NCBI RefSeq assembly: GCF_019655855.1
Contig: NZ_BPFX01000007.1
Location: forward strand, 124,001 to 188,000
DNA length: 64,000 nt
Direction: 5' to 3'
Source: Pseudomonas paralcaligenes
GTDB lineage: Bacteria; Pseudomonadota; Gammaproteobacteria; Pseudomonadales; Pseudomonadaceae
Every line of letters begins with the position of its first letter. Position 1 is the first letter of the stretch. Below, in pieces: positions 44,490-52,517 of this stretch. The position numbers were made by a program, and so were the translations under genes. The notes beneath the pieces were generated by a model. It was not told where the DNA came from. It searched no databases and saw only the letters and a list, made by a program, of their open reading frames with translations.

Positions 44490-45187
44490 GACGGCGGCTC
44501 CTGGGGCAGGGTCTCGTCCGGCACCAGATCACCTTCGCCGCCCTCCTCCCCGCCCGGCGGCAGGATCTGTTCCTGCTGCGGCATTTCCGGCATGCGCCAG
44601 AGGCGGCGCAGTTCGCCGTAGTAGCGGTGCTCGACGATCAGTTCCACTGCCCGGGGCAGCTGGGTCAGCGCCTCGTCGGCGCTGCTGGCGTTGGCCGGCG
44701 GCCAGTCCTGCAGCCAGCGCCCCTCCAAATCGAGGAAGCGCAGTTCGAAGCGCTTCACCCCGTCGAGCGCCTGCTGCACCCGGGGTTGGCTGTCCTGGGC
44801 CTGGTCCAGCACCGGCCAGTAGAGGCGCTGCCAGCGCTCGCCCTGCAGTTGCCAGCGCACCCGCTGCAGGGTCGCGCGTGGCTGGCCGAGCGGGTTGCGC
44901 CAGCCGCTGCGGGTGAATTCCAGCTGGGTGTCGCGGCCGCTCTGCCCGCGCAACGAGGGCAGCAGGTCACCCAACTGATCGCGCACGGGACGCGCACGCA
45001 CCTGCAGCACATCGCGCTCGAACGCACCCATGGCCCGGGTCAGCTCGCGCAGGCGTCGCTCCTGTTCGCGCTGGGCGGTGTCGGTCTTCAATACGCTGTC
45101 GAGCATGCGGTAGGTGGCCATGGCGAGTACCGCGAAGATGGCGATGGCGATCAGCACTTCCAGCAGGGTGAAGCCGCGCTGCCTCAT
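44486..45187 (-). CDS. xcpW: Type II secretion minor pseudopilin XcpW (GspJ)
   Basis: A 233-residue minor pseudopilin with the prepilin leader MRQRG/FTLLEVLIAIAIFAVLAMATYRML (Glu at +5), part of the tip complex XcpU-V-W-X. Start is ATG 45187, overlapping the xcpV stop; the longer frame upstream is xcpV shadow. The C-terminus is long, acidic and Pro-rich (QEQILPPGGEEGGEGDLVPDETLPQEPPS). Confidence 0.95.
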   Translation of the reverse strand: MRQRGFTLLEVLIAIAIFAVLAMATYRMLDSVLKTDTAQREQERRLRELTRAMGAFERDVLQVRARPVRDQLGDLLPSLRGQSGRDTQLEFTRSGWRNPLGQPRATLQRVRWQLQGERWQRLYWPVLDQAQDSQPRVQQALDGVKRFELRFLDLEGRWLQDWPPANASSADEALTQLPRAVELIVEHRYYGELRRLWRMPEMPQQEQILPPGGEEGGEGDLVPDETLPQEPPS

Positions 45188-45573
45188 GGCTCCACTCCGA
45201 CGAAGCCGCTGAGGGTAGCCAGGGCGTTGTCCTCGACCTTGCCACGCAGCCTGCGCTCGGGGCGCAGCGCCACGCGCACCGTGACCCGCAGCATGTCCGG
45301 CTCGCTGGTGGACTGCACCTCGGTCTGCCACAGCCAGCGGCGCCCGGCATAGCTCTCCTCGCCCTGCTCGCGCCCCACGGCGGGCGGGCTGTCGGCCAGC
45401 TGCAGGTCCTGCAGGCGGTTGTCCGCCAGCCAACTGGCAAAGGTCTTGTCCTCCAGCCGGGCCGCGGTCTGCAGCGAGCGGGCACTGGCGCTGAGCACGC
45501 TGGCGGCGACCACGGCGAAGATCGCCAGGGCGACCAGCACTTCCAGCAGGGTGAAGCCACGCGCGCGCCTCAT
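45184..45573 (-). CDS. xcpV: Type II secretion minor pseudopilin XcpV (GspI)
   Basis: A 129-residue minor pseudopilin, the nucleator of the tip complex. Leader and N-terminal helix MRRARG/FTLLEVLVALAIFAVVAASVLSASA with Glu at +5. Compact beta domain after residue 50 (WLADNRLQDLQLAD). Overlaps both neighbours by four bases (ATGA). Confidence 0.95.
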   Translation of the reverse strand: MRRARGFTLLEVLVALAIFAVVAASVLSASARSLQTAARLEDKTFASWLADNRLQDLQLADSPPAVGREQGEESYAGRRWLWQTEVQSTSEPDMLRVTVRVALRPERRLRGKVEDNALATLSGFVGVEP

Positions 45574-46106
45574 CCGGAGCGCTTCCCGGCGATCTCCGGC
45601 TTCAGCTCCGGTTCGGCGAAGCCATCGCTGACAAGCAGCAGCACCGGTGCGTCACGCCCGCTGCCGCCGGCCAGGCGCAGGGTGAAGGGCGTCAGCTCAC
45701 CGCTGGAAAGGATCAGCAGCTGGGGCGTCTTGGGCGCGGCCTTGTCCTTGTCGCCCTTGGGCGATGGCAGGCCGACGCTCTGGTTGTCCACCTCGATGCG
45801 CAGTTCGACCCATTCCGGCAGTTCGTGCACCTTGTCGCCCACCGGCTCCCAGCGCGATCTCAGCGGGTCATAGCGCAGCACCTGGTAGCTGCGGGTCTCG
45901 AAGCGCACGCCGTATTCGCGATTGTCCAGCACCGCCTCGTCGATCAGCACCCGGAGCAGGCTGTTCAGGCGCTCGGCCTCGTCGTTCAGCTTGCGGGCGG
46001 GACTGCTGGCCAGCCCGCTGCCGATCACGGCCAGGCCGGTCAGCACGCCGAGCAGCACCAGCACCACCAGCAGCTCTATGAGGGTGAAGCCCAGCGCCCG
46101 CCGCAT
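45570..46106 (-). CDS. xcpU: Type II secretion minor pseudopilin XcpU (GspH)
   Basis: A 178-residue minor pseudopilin. Leader MRRALG/FTLIELLVVLVLLGVLTGLAVIGSG with Glu at +5. The C-terminal beta domain includes LLRVLIDEAVLDNREYGVRFETRSYQVLRYDP, typical of GspH. It sits between xcpT (6-base gap) and xcpV (4-base overlap). Confidence 0.95.
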   Translation of the reverse strand: MRRALGFTLIELLVVLVLLGVLTGLAVIGSGLASSPARKLNDEAERLNSLLRVLIDEAVLDNREYGVRFETRSYQVLRYDPLRSRWEPVGDKVHELPEWVELRIEVDNQSVGLPSPKGDKDKAAPKTPQLLILSSGELTPFTLRLAGGSGRDAPVLLLVSDGFAEPELKPEIAGKRSG

Positions 46107-46112
46107 CGCCGA

Positions 46113-46544
46113 TCAGAGATCCCAGTTGCCGATGTCGGTATTGGCGCCGTCGCCGCCTTCCTGGCCGTCGGCGCCCAGGGAATACAGGTCGATCTTGCCG
46201 CGCGATCCCGGCGACAGGTACAGGTACGGATTACCCCAGGGGTCGATCGGCAGCCGCTTCAGGTAGCCCTCGGCATTCCAGTTCTTCGCCGGCGGGTTGC
46301 CGGTGGGCTTCTTCACCAGCGCTTCCAGGCCCTGCTGGGTGCTCGGGTAGTTCTGGTTGTCCAGCTTGTACATGTCCAGCGCCGCGCCGATGGCGCGGAT
46401 GTCGTTCTGCGCCGCGGTCACCTTGGCCTGGTCCGGACGGCCCATCACCTGGGGCACCACCAGCGCGGCGAGGATGCCGAGGATGACTACCACCACCATG
46501 ATTTCAATGAGCGTGAAGCCCTTCTGCTTGTGCATCGTTTTCAA
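46113..46544 (-). CDS. xcpT: Type II secretion major pseudopilin XcpT (GspG)
   Basis: Main subunit of the periplasmic pseudopilus; 143 residues. Leader MKTMHKQKG/FTLIEIMVVVVILGILAALVVPQ. The GspG core is fully conserved: AAQNDIRAIGAALDMYKLDNQNYPSTQQGLEALV, WNAEGYLKRLPIDPWGNPYLYLSPG and the C-terminal calcium site YSLGADGQEGGDGANTDIGNW. Confidence 0.97.
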   Translation of the reverse strand: MKTMHKQKGFTLIEIMVVVVILGILAALVVPQVMGRPDQAKVTAAQNDIRAIGAALDMYKLDNQNYPSTQQGLEALVKKPTGNPPAKNWNAEGYLKRLPIDPWGNPYLYLSPGSRGKIDLYSLGADGQEGGDGANTDIGNWDL

Positions 46545-47758
46545 CCCACCAGTTGGTTCAGAGAAAGGATCGGGAGGAGGATGGCCAGTACGATCACCAG
46601 CACCACCGCGCCCATGAAGACCAGCATGAACGGCTCGAACAGCCCGACCAGCAGGCCGATGGTGGCCGCCAGGTCGCTCTCCTGGTTGCGCGCCGTGCGC
46701 GATAGCATCTGGTCCAGCTCGCCGGAGCGTTCGCCGCTGGCGATCATGTGCAGCATCATCGGCGGGAACTGCCGGCTGGCCTCCAGCGCCCGCGACAGGC
46801 TGCCACCCTCGCGCACGCGCTGGGTGGCGTTGGCCACGTCGGCGCGGATGATGCGGTTGGACACCACTTCCGCGCCGATGGCCAGCGCCTCCACCAGCGG
46901 CACACCGCTGCGCACCAGGATGGCCAGGGTCGAGGCGAAGCGCGCCGTCTCGGTGGCCGAGATCAGGCCGCCGACCAGCGGCAGGCGCAGCAGGAAGGCG
47001 TGCCAGCGCCGGCGCAGGTCCTCGTTGCGCAGCGCGCGGCGGAAGGCGACCACCGCCAGCACCGCCAGCACCACGGCCACGGCGCCCCAGGTCTTGACCA
47101 GTTCGCTGAGGAAGATCAGCCCGCGGGTCAGCGCCGGCAGGGTCTGCCCGGAGTTGACGAACACCCTCACCACGTCGGGCACCACGTAGCCGAGCAGGAA
47201 GCCGACGATGCCCAGCGAGGCGAGCATCAGGATCACCGGGTAGAGCAGCGCCATCTGGATCTTCTGCCGCGACTGCTGGCGCTGCTCGGTGTAGTCCGCC
47301 AACTGTTCCAGCACCGGCCCCAGGTGCCCGGCGTGCTCGCCGGCCGCGACCGTGGCCCGGTACAGCTCGGGAAAAGCCGCCGGATAGGTCGCCAGGGCCC
47401 TGGCCAGGCTGTGGCCTTCCAGCACCTTGGCGCGCACCGCCAGCAGCATCGACTGGATGCGCGGCTGGCGCGACTGGGCGGCGGCGGCGCGCAGCGCCTC
47501 CTCGATGGGCAGCGCGGCGCTGATCAGGGTCGCCAGCTGGCGGGTGACCAGGGCCAGGTCGCGGGCCGACAGGCCACGGCGCAGGCTGAAGCCACCGCCA
47601 CCCTCGGCCTGCTCCTTGCGGTGCACCGGCTCGACCTGCAGCGGCGCCAGCTGTTTCTCGCGCAGCAGCTGGCGCACCTGGCGCGCGCTGTCGGCCTCCA
47701 GTACGCCCTTCTGCTGGCGGCCCCGGGGGTCCAGGGCGATGTATTCGAAGGCGGCCAT
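46541..47758 (-). CDS. xcpS: Type II secretion inner-membrane platform protein XcpS (GspF)
   Basis: A 405-residue polytopic protein with two T2SF repeats (about 70-190 and 275-395): RDLALVTRQLATLISAALPIEEALRAAA ... and TARFASTLAILVRSGVPLVEALAIGAEVVSNRI ... ASGERSGELDQMLSRTARNQE. Three membrane helices. It probably rotates or pushes pseudopilin subunits upward on XcpR. Its ATG shares one base with the xcpR stop; it overlaps xcpT by four bases. Confidence 0.96.
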   Translation of the reverse strand: MAAFEYIALDPRGRQQKGVLEADSARQVRQLLREKQLAPLQVEPVHRKEQAEGGGGFSLRRGLSARDLALVTRQLATLISAALPIEEALRAAAAQSRQPRIQSMLLAVRAKVLEGHSLARALATYPAAFPELYRATVAAGEHAGHLGPVLEQLADYTEQRQQSRQKIQMALLYPVILMLASLGIVGFLLGYVVPDVVRVFVNSGQTLPALTRGLIFLSELVKTWGAVAVVLAVLAVVAFRRALRNEDLRRRWHAFLLRLPLVGGLISATETARFASTLAILVRSGVPLVEALAIGAEVVSNRIIRADVANATQRVREGGSLSRALEASRQFPPMMLHMIASGERSGELDQMLSRTARNQESDLAATIGLLVGLFEPFMLVFMGAVVLVIVLAILLPILSLNQLVG

Positions 47759-49269
47759 CAGTCTTCCCTAGTGACCCGCAGTACTTCTTCCAGGGTGGTC
47801 ACCCCTTCCAGCACCTTGCGCCGACCGTCATCACGGATGCTCGGGCCCAGGCTGCGGGCGTGGCGCAGCAGCTCCTGCTCGCCGACGCCGTTGTGCACCA
47901 GGGTGCGCATCTTGTCGTCGAAGATCACCAGCTCGTAGATGCCGGTCCGGCCACGGTAGCCCTGCTGGTGGCATTCCGGGCAGCCCTTGGCGTGGTGGAT
48001 CAGAGGCCGCTCCCGCAGGTCGAGGCCGAGCAGGCCGCATTCGGCGGCGTCGGCCGGGCGCGCCTCGCGGCAATGCACGCAGAGCACCCGCACCAGGCGC
48101 TGGGCCAGCACGCCGAGCAGCGACGAGGACAGCAGGAAGGGCTCGACGCCCATGTCCACCAGGCGGGTGACCGCGCCCACGGCACTGTTGGTGTGCAGGG
48201 TGGAGAGCACCAGGTGGCCGGTCAAAGAGGCCTGCACCGCGATGTCGGCGGTCTCCTGGTCGCGGATCTCGCCGACCATCACCACGTCCGGGTCCTGACG
48301 CAGGATGGCGCGCAGGCCGCGGGCGAAGGTCATGTCCACCCGCGGGTTGACCTGGGTCTGGCCGATGCCTTCCAGGTAGTACTCGATGGGGTCTTCCACC
48401 GTGAGGATGTTGCGCGAGCGGTCATTGAGGGTGACCAGACCGGCGTACAGGGTGGTGGTCTTGCCCGAGCCGGTCGGCCCGGTGACCAGGATGATGCCGT
48501 GGGGCTTGCGCAGGTTGTCGTCGAGCAGGCGACGGTCGCGCTCGCTCATGCCCAGGTGCTGCAGCGACAGGCGCCCGGCCTGTTTGTCGAGCAGGCGCAG
48601 CACTACCCGCTCGCCGTTGGCCGACGGCAACGTGGACACGCGGATGTCCACCTCGCGGCCGCCGACCTTAAGGGAGATGCGGCCGTCCTGGGGCACGCGC
48701 TTCTCGGCGATGTCCAGCCGCGCCATGACCTTGACCCGCGACACCAGCAGCGCGGCCAGTTCGCGGCGCGGCTCGATCACTTCGCGCAGGATGCCGTCGA
48801 CGCGGAAGCGCACGACCAGGCGTTTCTCGAAGGTTTCCAGGTGGATGTCGGAGGCGCCGGCCTTGATCGCCTCGCTGAGGATGGCGTTGATCAGGCGGAT
48901 GATCGGCGCGTCGTCCTCCTGCTCCAGCAGGTCGCCGGATTCGGGGGTGAGTTCGGCCAGGCTGGCCAGGTCCAGTTCGGCGCCGAGGCCCTCGGCCATC
49001 TGCCGCACCTCGGAGGAGTCGCGCTGGTAGGCCAGGCTCAGCTCCTGCTCGAAGGCCTCGGGTTCCAGCCACTGCAGCGGCAGCACCCGGCCGGCGAAGC
49101 GCTGGGCCTCCTGCACGGCGGTCAGGCTGGCGCCACGGCGCACCTGCAGCTGGGCGAGGCCGAATGGCTCACGCAGCAGCACGCCGTGGCGCTTGGCGAA
49201 GGCGAATGGCAGCGGGCGCAGGGCCGGTTCTGCCGGGGCCGCTAGAGCGGCATGGGTATCGGTAGACAT
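47758..49269 (-). CDS. xcpR: Type II secretion ATPase XcpR (GspE)
   Basis: Cytoplasmic hexameric ATPase that drives pseudopilus assembly; 503 residues. Walker [10 protein letters not shown] (264-272), Asp box region TVEDPIEY, Walker [14 protein letters not shown], His box STLHTNSA. The zinc-binding tetracysteine is C397-x-x-C400 and C430-x-x-C433. N-terminal domains bind XcpY. Start is the ATG giving MSTDTHAAL; an upstream ATG at 49335 has no good ribosome site. First gene of the nine-gene xcpR-Z operon. Confidence 0.97.
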   Translation of the reverse strand: MSTDTHAALAAPAEPALRPLPFAFAKRHGVLLREPFGLAQLQVRRGASLTAVQEAQRFAGRVLPLQWLEPEAFEQELSLAYQRDSSEVRQMAEGLGAELDLASLAELTPESGDLLEQEDDAPIIRLINAILSEAIKAGASDIHLETFEKRLVVRFRVDGILREVIEPRRELAALLVSRVKVMARLDIAEKRVPQDGRISLKVGGREVDIRVSTLPSANGERVVLRLLDKQAGRLSLQHLGMSERDRRLLDDNLRKPHGIILVTGPTGSGKTTTLYAGLVTLNDRSRNILTVEDPIEYYLEGIGQTQVNPRVDMTFARGLRAILRQDPDVVMVGEIRDQETADIAVQASLTGHLVLSTLHTNSAVGAVTRLVDMGVEPFLLSSSLLGVLAQRLVRVLCVHCREARPADAAECGLLGLDLRERPLIHHAKGCPECHQQGYRGRTGIYELVIFDDKMRTLVHNGVGEQELLRHARSLGPSIRDDGRRKVLEGVTTLEEVLRVTRED

Positions 49270-49564
49270 CTGCGGGCACGTTCCTGGAACAGAAAATCCA
49301 TTTCGCTGTTGTTCTTGTTGTCGTTCTGACGGCACGTTCGAGGCGCCAAGTTAACGGATTTCAAGGGAATCTGCAGTGCAGATTTCGCACGCCCGGACAA
49401 TGAAGCGACCACGTTAGCGGGGAATTGTTATGGCCGTGGGTCGGAATCCGCAATGTGGAGAAATTCATGGGGATGACCTATGCAGGGCGCGCCGCCCATG
49501 TACGAGCCTGCCGGTGCGCGCGGCGCACCCTACGCTGGAAGCGGATTTAGCGGGCCGTAAACGA
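49270..49564. promoter_or_regulatory. Upstream region of the xcpR-Z operon with a 17-bp palindrome
   Basis: No gene is seen in these 295 bases. A perfect palindrome AATCTGCAGTGCAGATT lies at 49368-49384, about 100 bases before the xcpR start, a likely regulator site. Nearby, GTTAACGGATTT (49350-49361) is a relatively AT-rich stretch that could be promoter. Further out is a REP-like GCGCGCGGCGC patch (about 49515-49530). A single GGGGATGA (49469-49476) resembles one MalT box but stands alone. Confidence 0.5.
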
Positions 49565-49590
49565 AGAACCCCGGCGGTTGCCGGGGTTCT
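49565..49590 (-). terminator. Terminator of the haem peroxidase gene
   Basis: Perfect 11-bp stem AGAACCCCGGC (49565-49575) and GCCGGGGTTCT (49580-49590) with a 4-base loop, 16 bases after the peroxidase stop. On the minus strand it is followed by TCGTTTACG, a weak T-run. It isolates the peroxidase from xcpR. Confidence 0.8.
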
Positions 49591-49606
49591 CGTCTAGCGG
49601 TGGGGC

Positions 49607-52348
49607 TTACTTGTCTTCGCTGCGCTGGTGCTTGAAGAACACACCGTTGTCGCCGAAGGACGAGGCGATGAAGGGCGAGGTCAGCTCCATCTCGCCGATC
49701 TTCACCGCGCTGTTGCGACGCTGCTGGGCGTAGCTGCGGTTGGTGGACGGCAGGATCGAGGTCTTGATCTCCATCGAGGTCGCGTAGACGTCGTACAGCT
49801 TGGTGCCGGAGGCCAGGGTCACGAGATCGTTGCGGAAATCGTGGGCCGAGGTGGAGAAGACGTTGCGCAGTTCCGGCTTCGGCACGAAGTAGATCTGCGT
49901 CGGCGACTTGACCGAGGACACCGCCTGGCCGGTCTGGGTCACTTCGGCCATGTCGTCGACCCGCAGCAGGGTCGGCTTCAGGCTGACCAGCGAGAACAGC
50001 AGCGTGGTGCCCAGGGTGTCGTTGGTCTCCGGCAGGACGAACTGGGAAAGCTCGTTGGCAAAGAAGTTGTGGTTGCTGCCCTGGCCGCTGAGGGTGTAGA
50101 GCGCCGACACGTTCTGCGACGGCTTGCCGTCGACGAAGGCCTTCCACGCCAGACCCGGCTGGAAGCCGTTCTTCGCCGGATCACCGGCCACCGACAGACG
50201 CAGCAGGCCGTTCTCCGCGCCCTGGAACAGGCCGGTGTAGGGATGCCCGGCCACGGCGGTGAACTTCACCTTGGCCATCACACCGTTGGGGTGCATGGCC
50301 TTCTCGTAGCCGGCCGGCGCCACGTCGGACTTGGTCTGCACCTTCTTCCACAGCACCGAGCTGATCAGGCCGCCGACGTTGACCGGAGGAATGGCCGGCA
50401 GCTGGCCTTCGGCGTACTGGGTACGCATGGCGCCGTTGACCCACAGATTGTCCTGCTTGGCCTTGGCCGGCCAGGTCTCGTAGTCGGCCGGGATGTTCAG
50501 GCCCCAGGGCTTGAACGCGTTCTGCACGCCCACCAGGCTGCTTTCCAGCTGCGGGTTGTGACGACGGATCACGTCGACCATGGTGGTGTTCTCGACCCAG
50601 GCCAGGCCTTCGGGGGTGTAAATCTCCGGGCGATAGTCCTTGGTGTAGAAGCGGTCGGTCATCAGGCGGCGCGAGGCGTTCATGATGAAGATCTGGAAGG
50701 CCGTCTCGCCGAAGGCGAAGCCGTCCGGACGCACGGTCTCGGCCAGCATGCCGACCAGGGTGTCGATCTTCTCGATGTCGTTGCCGTACACGCGCTTGAG
50801 GTTGGCCAGGGTGGCCGGGTCCTTGGTCAGGTCCTCGAACTTGGTGATCGGATTGAGGCCGATCTCGCGGCGGAACTCGTTGTAGCGCGGCACGCCACGC
50901 TCGCGGTCACGCAGTACGTCGATGGTCGCCAGGTCGATGTTGCCGACCAGCGGAATCGACAGGTTGCGCAGGAAGTTCGGGTAGTTGTTGAGGGTCAGCG
51001 AACCCGGGTTGGTGATGCCGAAGGAGTACCACATGCGCTCCGGGTGCTCGCCGTTCAGCAGGTTCTCAGCATCGCGGTCACGAGTGTTCTGCAGCTGCAC
51101 CGAGCGCGAGATGACGTTGGAGCCGATGTCATAGACGTCGACCTTGTCACGCATCAGAGGGTGCATGCGGTACACCGCGACGAACTCCTCGGTCAGGGTG
51201 TAGGGCACGCCGTAGTTGTTGGGGTTGGTAGAGCCGACGATACCGGCCAGGGCATGGTCGATTGCCGAGCTACCAGCCCCGCTGCCGTCGATACCGAGGA
51301 TGCGCAGGACGAAGGAGTTGGAGCTGGCCAGGTCGGCCTGCAGCATGCGCGCTTCTTCCTGGTACTTGTCGCGGTTCGGGCCGGAGCCCAGCAGGCCCCA
51401 CCAGTTGGCGTACATTGCACGCTCGGTGACCGGGTTGGCGATCACCGCCGGGGTCCACTCCACGGTATGGATCTTGGCCATCAGCGCCGAGGTGACCAGG
51501 CGCGCGCGGTCGTACAGCCACTGGTCGTCCTTGTCCGGGTACTTCTGCTTGAGCATGGCCGCGACGGCGTTGTGCTCCTTGGTGAACAGCTGGTGCAGCA
51601 TGCTCAGGCCGACCCACCAGTTCTCGTTGAAGCCGGTGATCGGCTTGCCGCTGATCAGCTCGGTCGGCAGGGTGCCATCGGCATTGATCTTCAGCTTGCC
51701 GTCGACGAAGGCGCGCACCTTGTCGTTGGTGGCCTTGTCGCTGCCGTACAGCTGCGAGCCGTCCCACCAGTGGGTGTTGTGGTTGCGGTAGGCGGCCGGC
51801 TTGCCAGCTTCCGCCGCGGTGCGGGTCGGGTCGGCCTGGGTGCGGCGCACGGACATGGTGCCAGAACCGAGCACGTCGCCGGCCGGCAGCGGGATCTGGA
51901 TCGGGTTGGCCTCGGCGTTGGGGCCGTGCTCCACCCAGTCATGGACCATGAACTGGATCCACGAGGCGGCGATGAAGTTGAGGCTGGGCGCCGGCTTGAA
52001 CTCGCCGCGGGCCATCAGCACGTTACTGACTTCGCGCGGGTTGGGGCTGAGCAGGGTGTCGGCCTCGGTCTCGCCGTGGGTGACGTTCGGATTGACGTTG
52101 CGGCCGAAGCGACGGTAGACCGAGCCCTCGGCGGGATTGGAGAGGATGTTGCAGGTGCCATCCTCGGTGCGGGCCACCTGGCTGCGCGCATCGCAGGTGA
52201 TGGTGGCGTTGGCGGCAGGCAGGTTGTCGACATCGAACAGGTTGTTCTTGAACAGCGCGTCGCGCTCCAGCGCGAGGGTGATCAGACCTGCATAGATGCC
52301 CAAGGTACCGAACTTGACCAAGCTCGGCCACGTGACCCAGACGGACAT
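49607..52348 (-). CDS. Animal-type haem peroxidase with cyclooxygenase/alpha-dioxygenase-like motifs and catalase-like C-terminal region
   Basis: A 913-residue protein. The peroxidase domain (about 70-610) has the distal haem site WIQFMVHDWVEHG (H136, D137), NHNTHWWDGSQLYG, TKEHNAVAAMLKQKYPDKDDQWLYDRARLV and the proximal TEEFVAVYRMHPLM, where Y393-x-x-H396 matches the catalytic Tyr and haem-ligand His of fatty-acid dioxygenases and COX. A second region (about 680-820: HPNGVMAKVKF ... PYTGLFQGAENGLLRLS ... NHNFFANELS) resembles catalase-related haem proteins; this is from memory and unverified. The N-terminus has one hydrophobic stretch (10-27) and no clear signal cleavage. It sits alone between xcpR and a MalT-type regulator, so it may be a type II substrate or an oxylipin-forming enzyme. 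Confidence 0.87.
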   Translation of the reverse strand: MSVWVTWPSLVKFGTLGIYAGLITLALERDALFKNNLFDVDNLPAANATITCDARSQVARTEDGTCNILSNPAEGSVYRRFGRNVNPNVTHGETEADTLLSPNPREVSNVLMARGEFKPAPSLNFIAASWIQFMVHDWVEHGPNAEANPIQIPLPAGDVLGSGTMSVRRTQADPTRTAAEAGKPAAYRNHNTHWWDGSQLYGSDKATNDKVRAFVDGKLKINADGTLPTELISGKPITGFNENWWVGLSMLHQLFTKEHNAVAAMLKQKYPDKDDQWLYDRARLVTSALMAKIHTVEWTPAVIANPVTERAMYANWWGLLGSGPNRDKYQEEARMLQADLASSNSFVLRILGIDGSGAGSSAIDHALAGIVGSTNPNNYGVPYTLTEEFVAVYRMHPLMRDKVDVYDIGSNVISRSVQLQNTRDRDAENLLNGEHPERMWYSFGITNPGSLTLNNYPNFLRNLSIPLVGNIDLATIDVLRDRERGVPRYNEFRREIGLNPITKFEDLTKDPATLANLKRVYGNDIEKIDTLVGMLAETVRPDGFAFGETAFQIFIMNASRRLMTDRFYTKDYRPEIYTPEGLAWVENTTMVDVIRRHNPQLESSLVGVQNAFKPWGLNIPADYETWPAKAKQDNLWVNGAMRTQYAEGQLPAIPPVNVGGLISSVLWKKVQTKSDVAPAGYEKAMHPNGVMAKVKFTAVAGHPYTGLFQGAENGLLRLSVAGDPAKNGFQPGLAWKAFVDGKPSQNVSALYTLSGQGSNHNFFANELSQFVLPETNDTLGTTLLFSLVSLKPTLLRVDDMAEVTQTGQAVSSVKSPTQIYFVPKPELRNVFSTSAHDFRNDLVTLASGTKLYDVYATSMEIKTSILPSTNRSYAQQRRNSAVKIGEMELTSPFIASSFGDNGVFFKHQRSEDK

Positions 52349-52517
52349 GGCGTATCTCCCGATTATTCTTGTACTAATTACGGTTGGAAGCCGGCGTTTC
52401 CGGCTGGCGGGAGATTAGGGATTCGCCGCTCGCCCTCCCCCCTCCTGTGGGAGGGGAAAGGGGAAAAGGGAGCTACCGTCGGTCGGTGCCAGGTCGGGTA
52501 TCTGCTCAGGTAGCCGG

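Noticed and set aside
49469..49476. GGGGATGA as a MalT box for the MalT-type regulator
   Set aside because: MalT-type activators use several spaced boxes; only one short match is present, as expected by chance.
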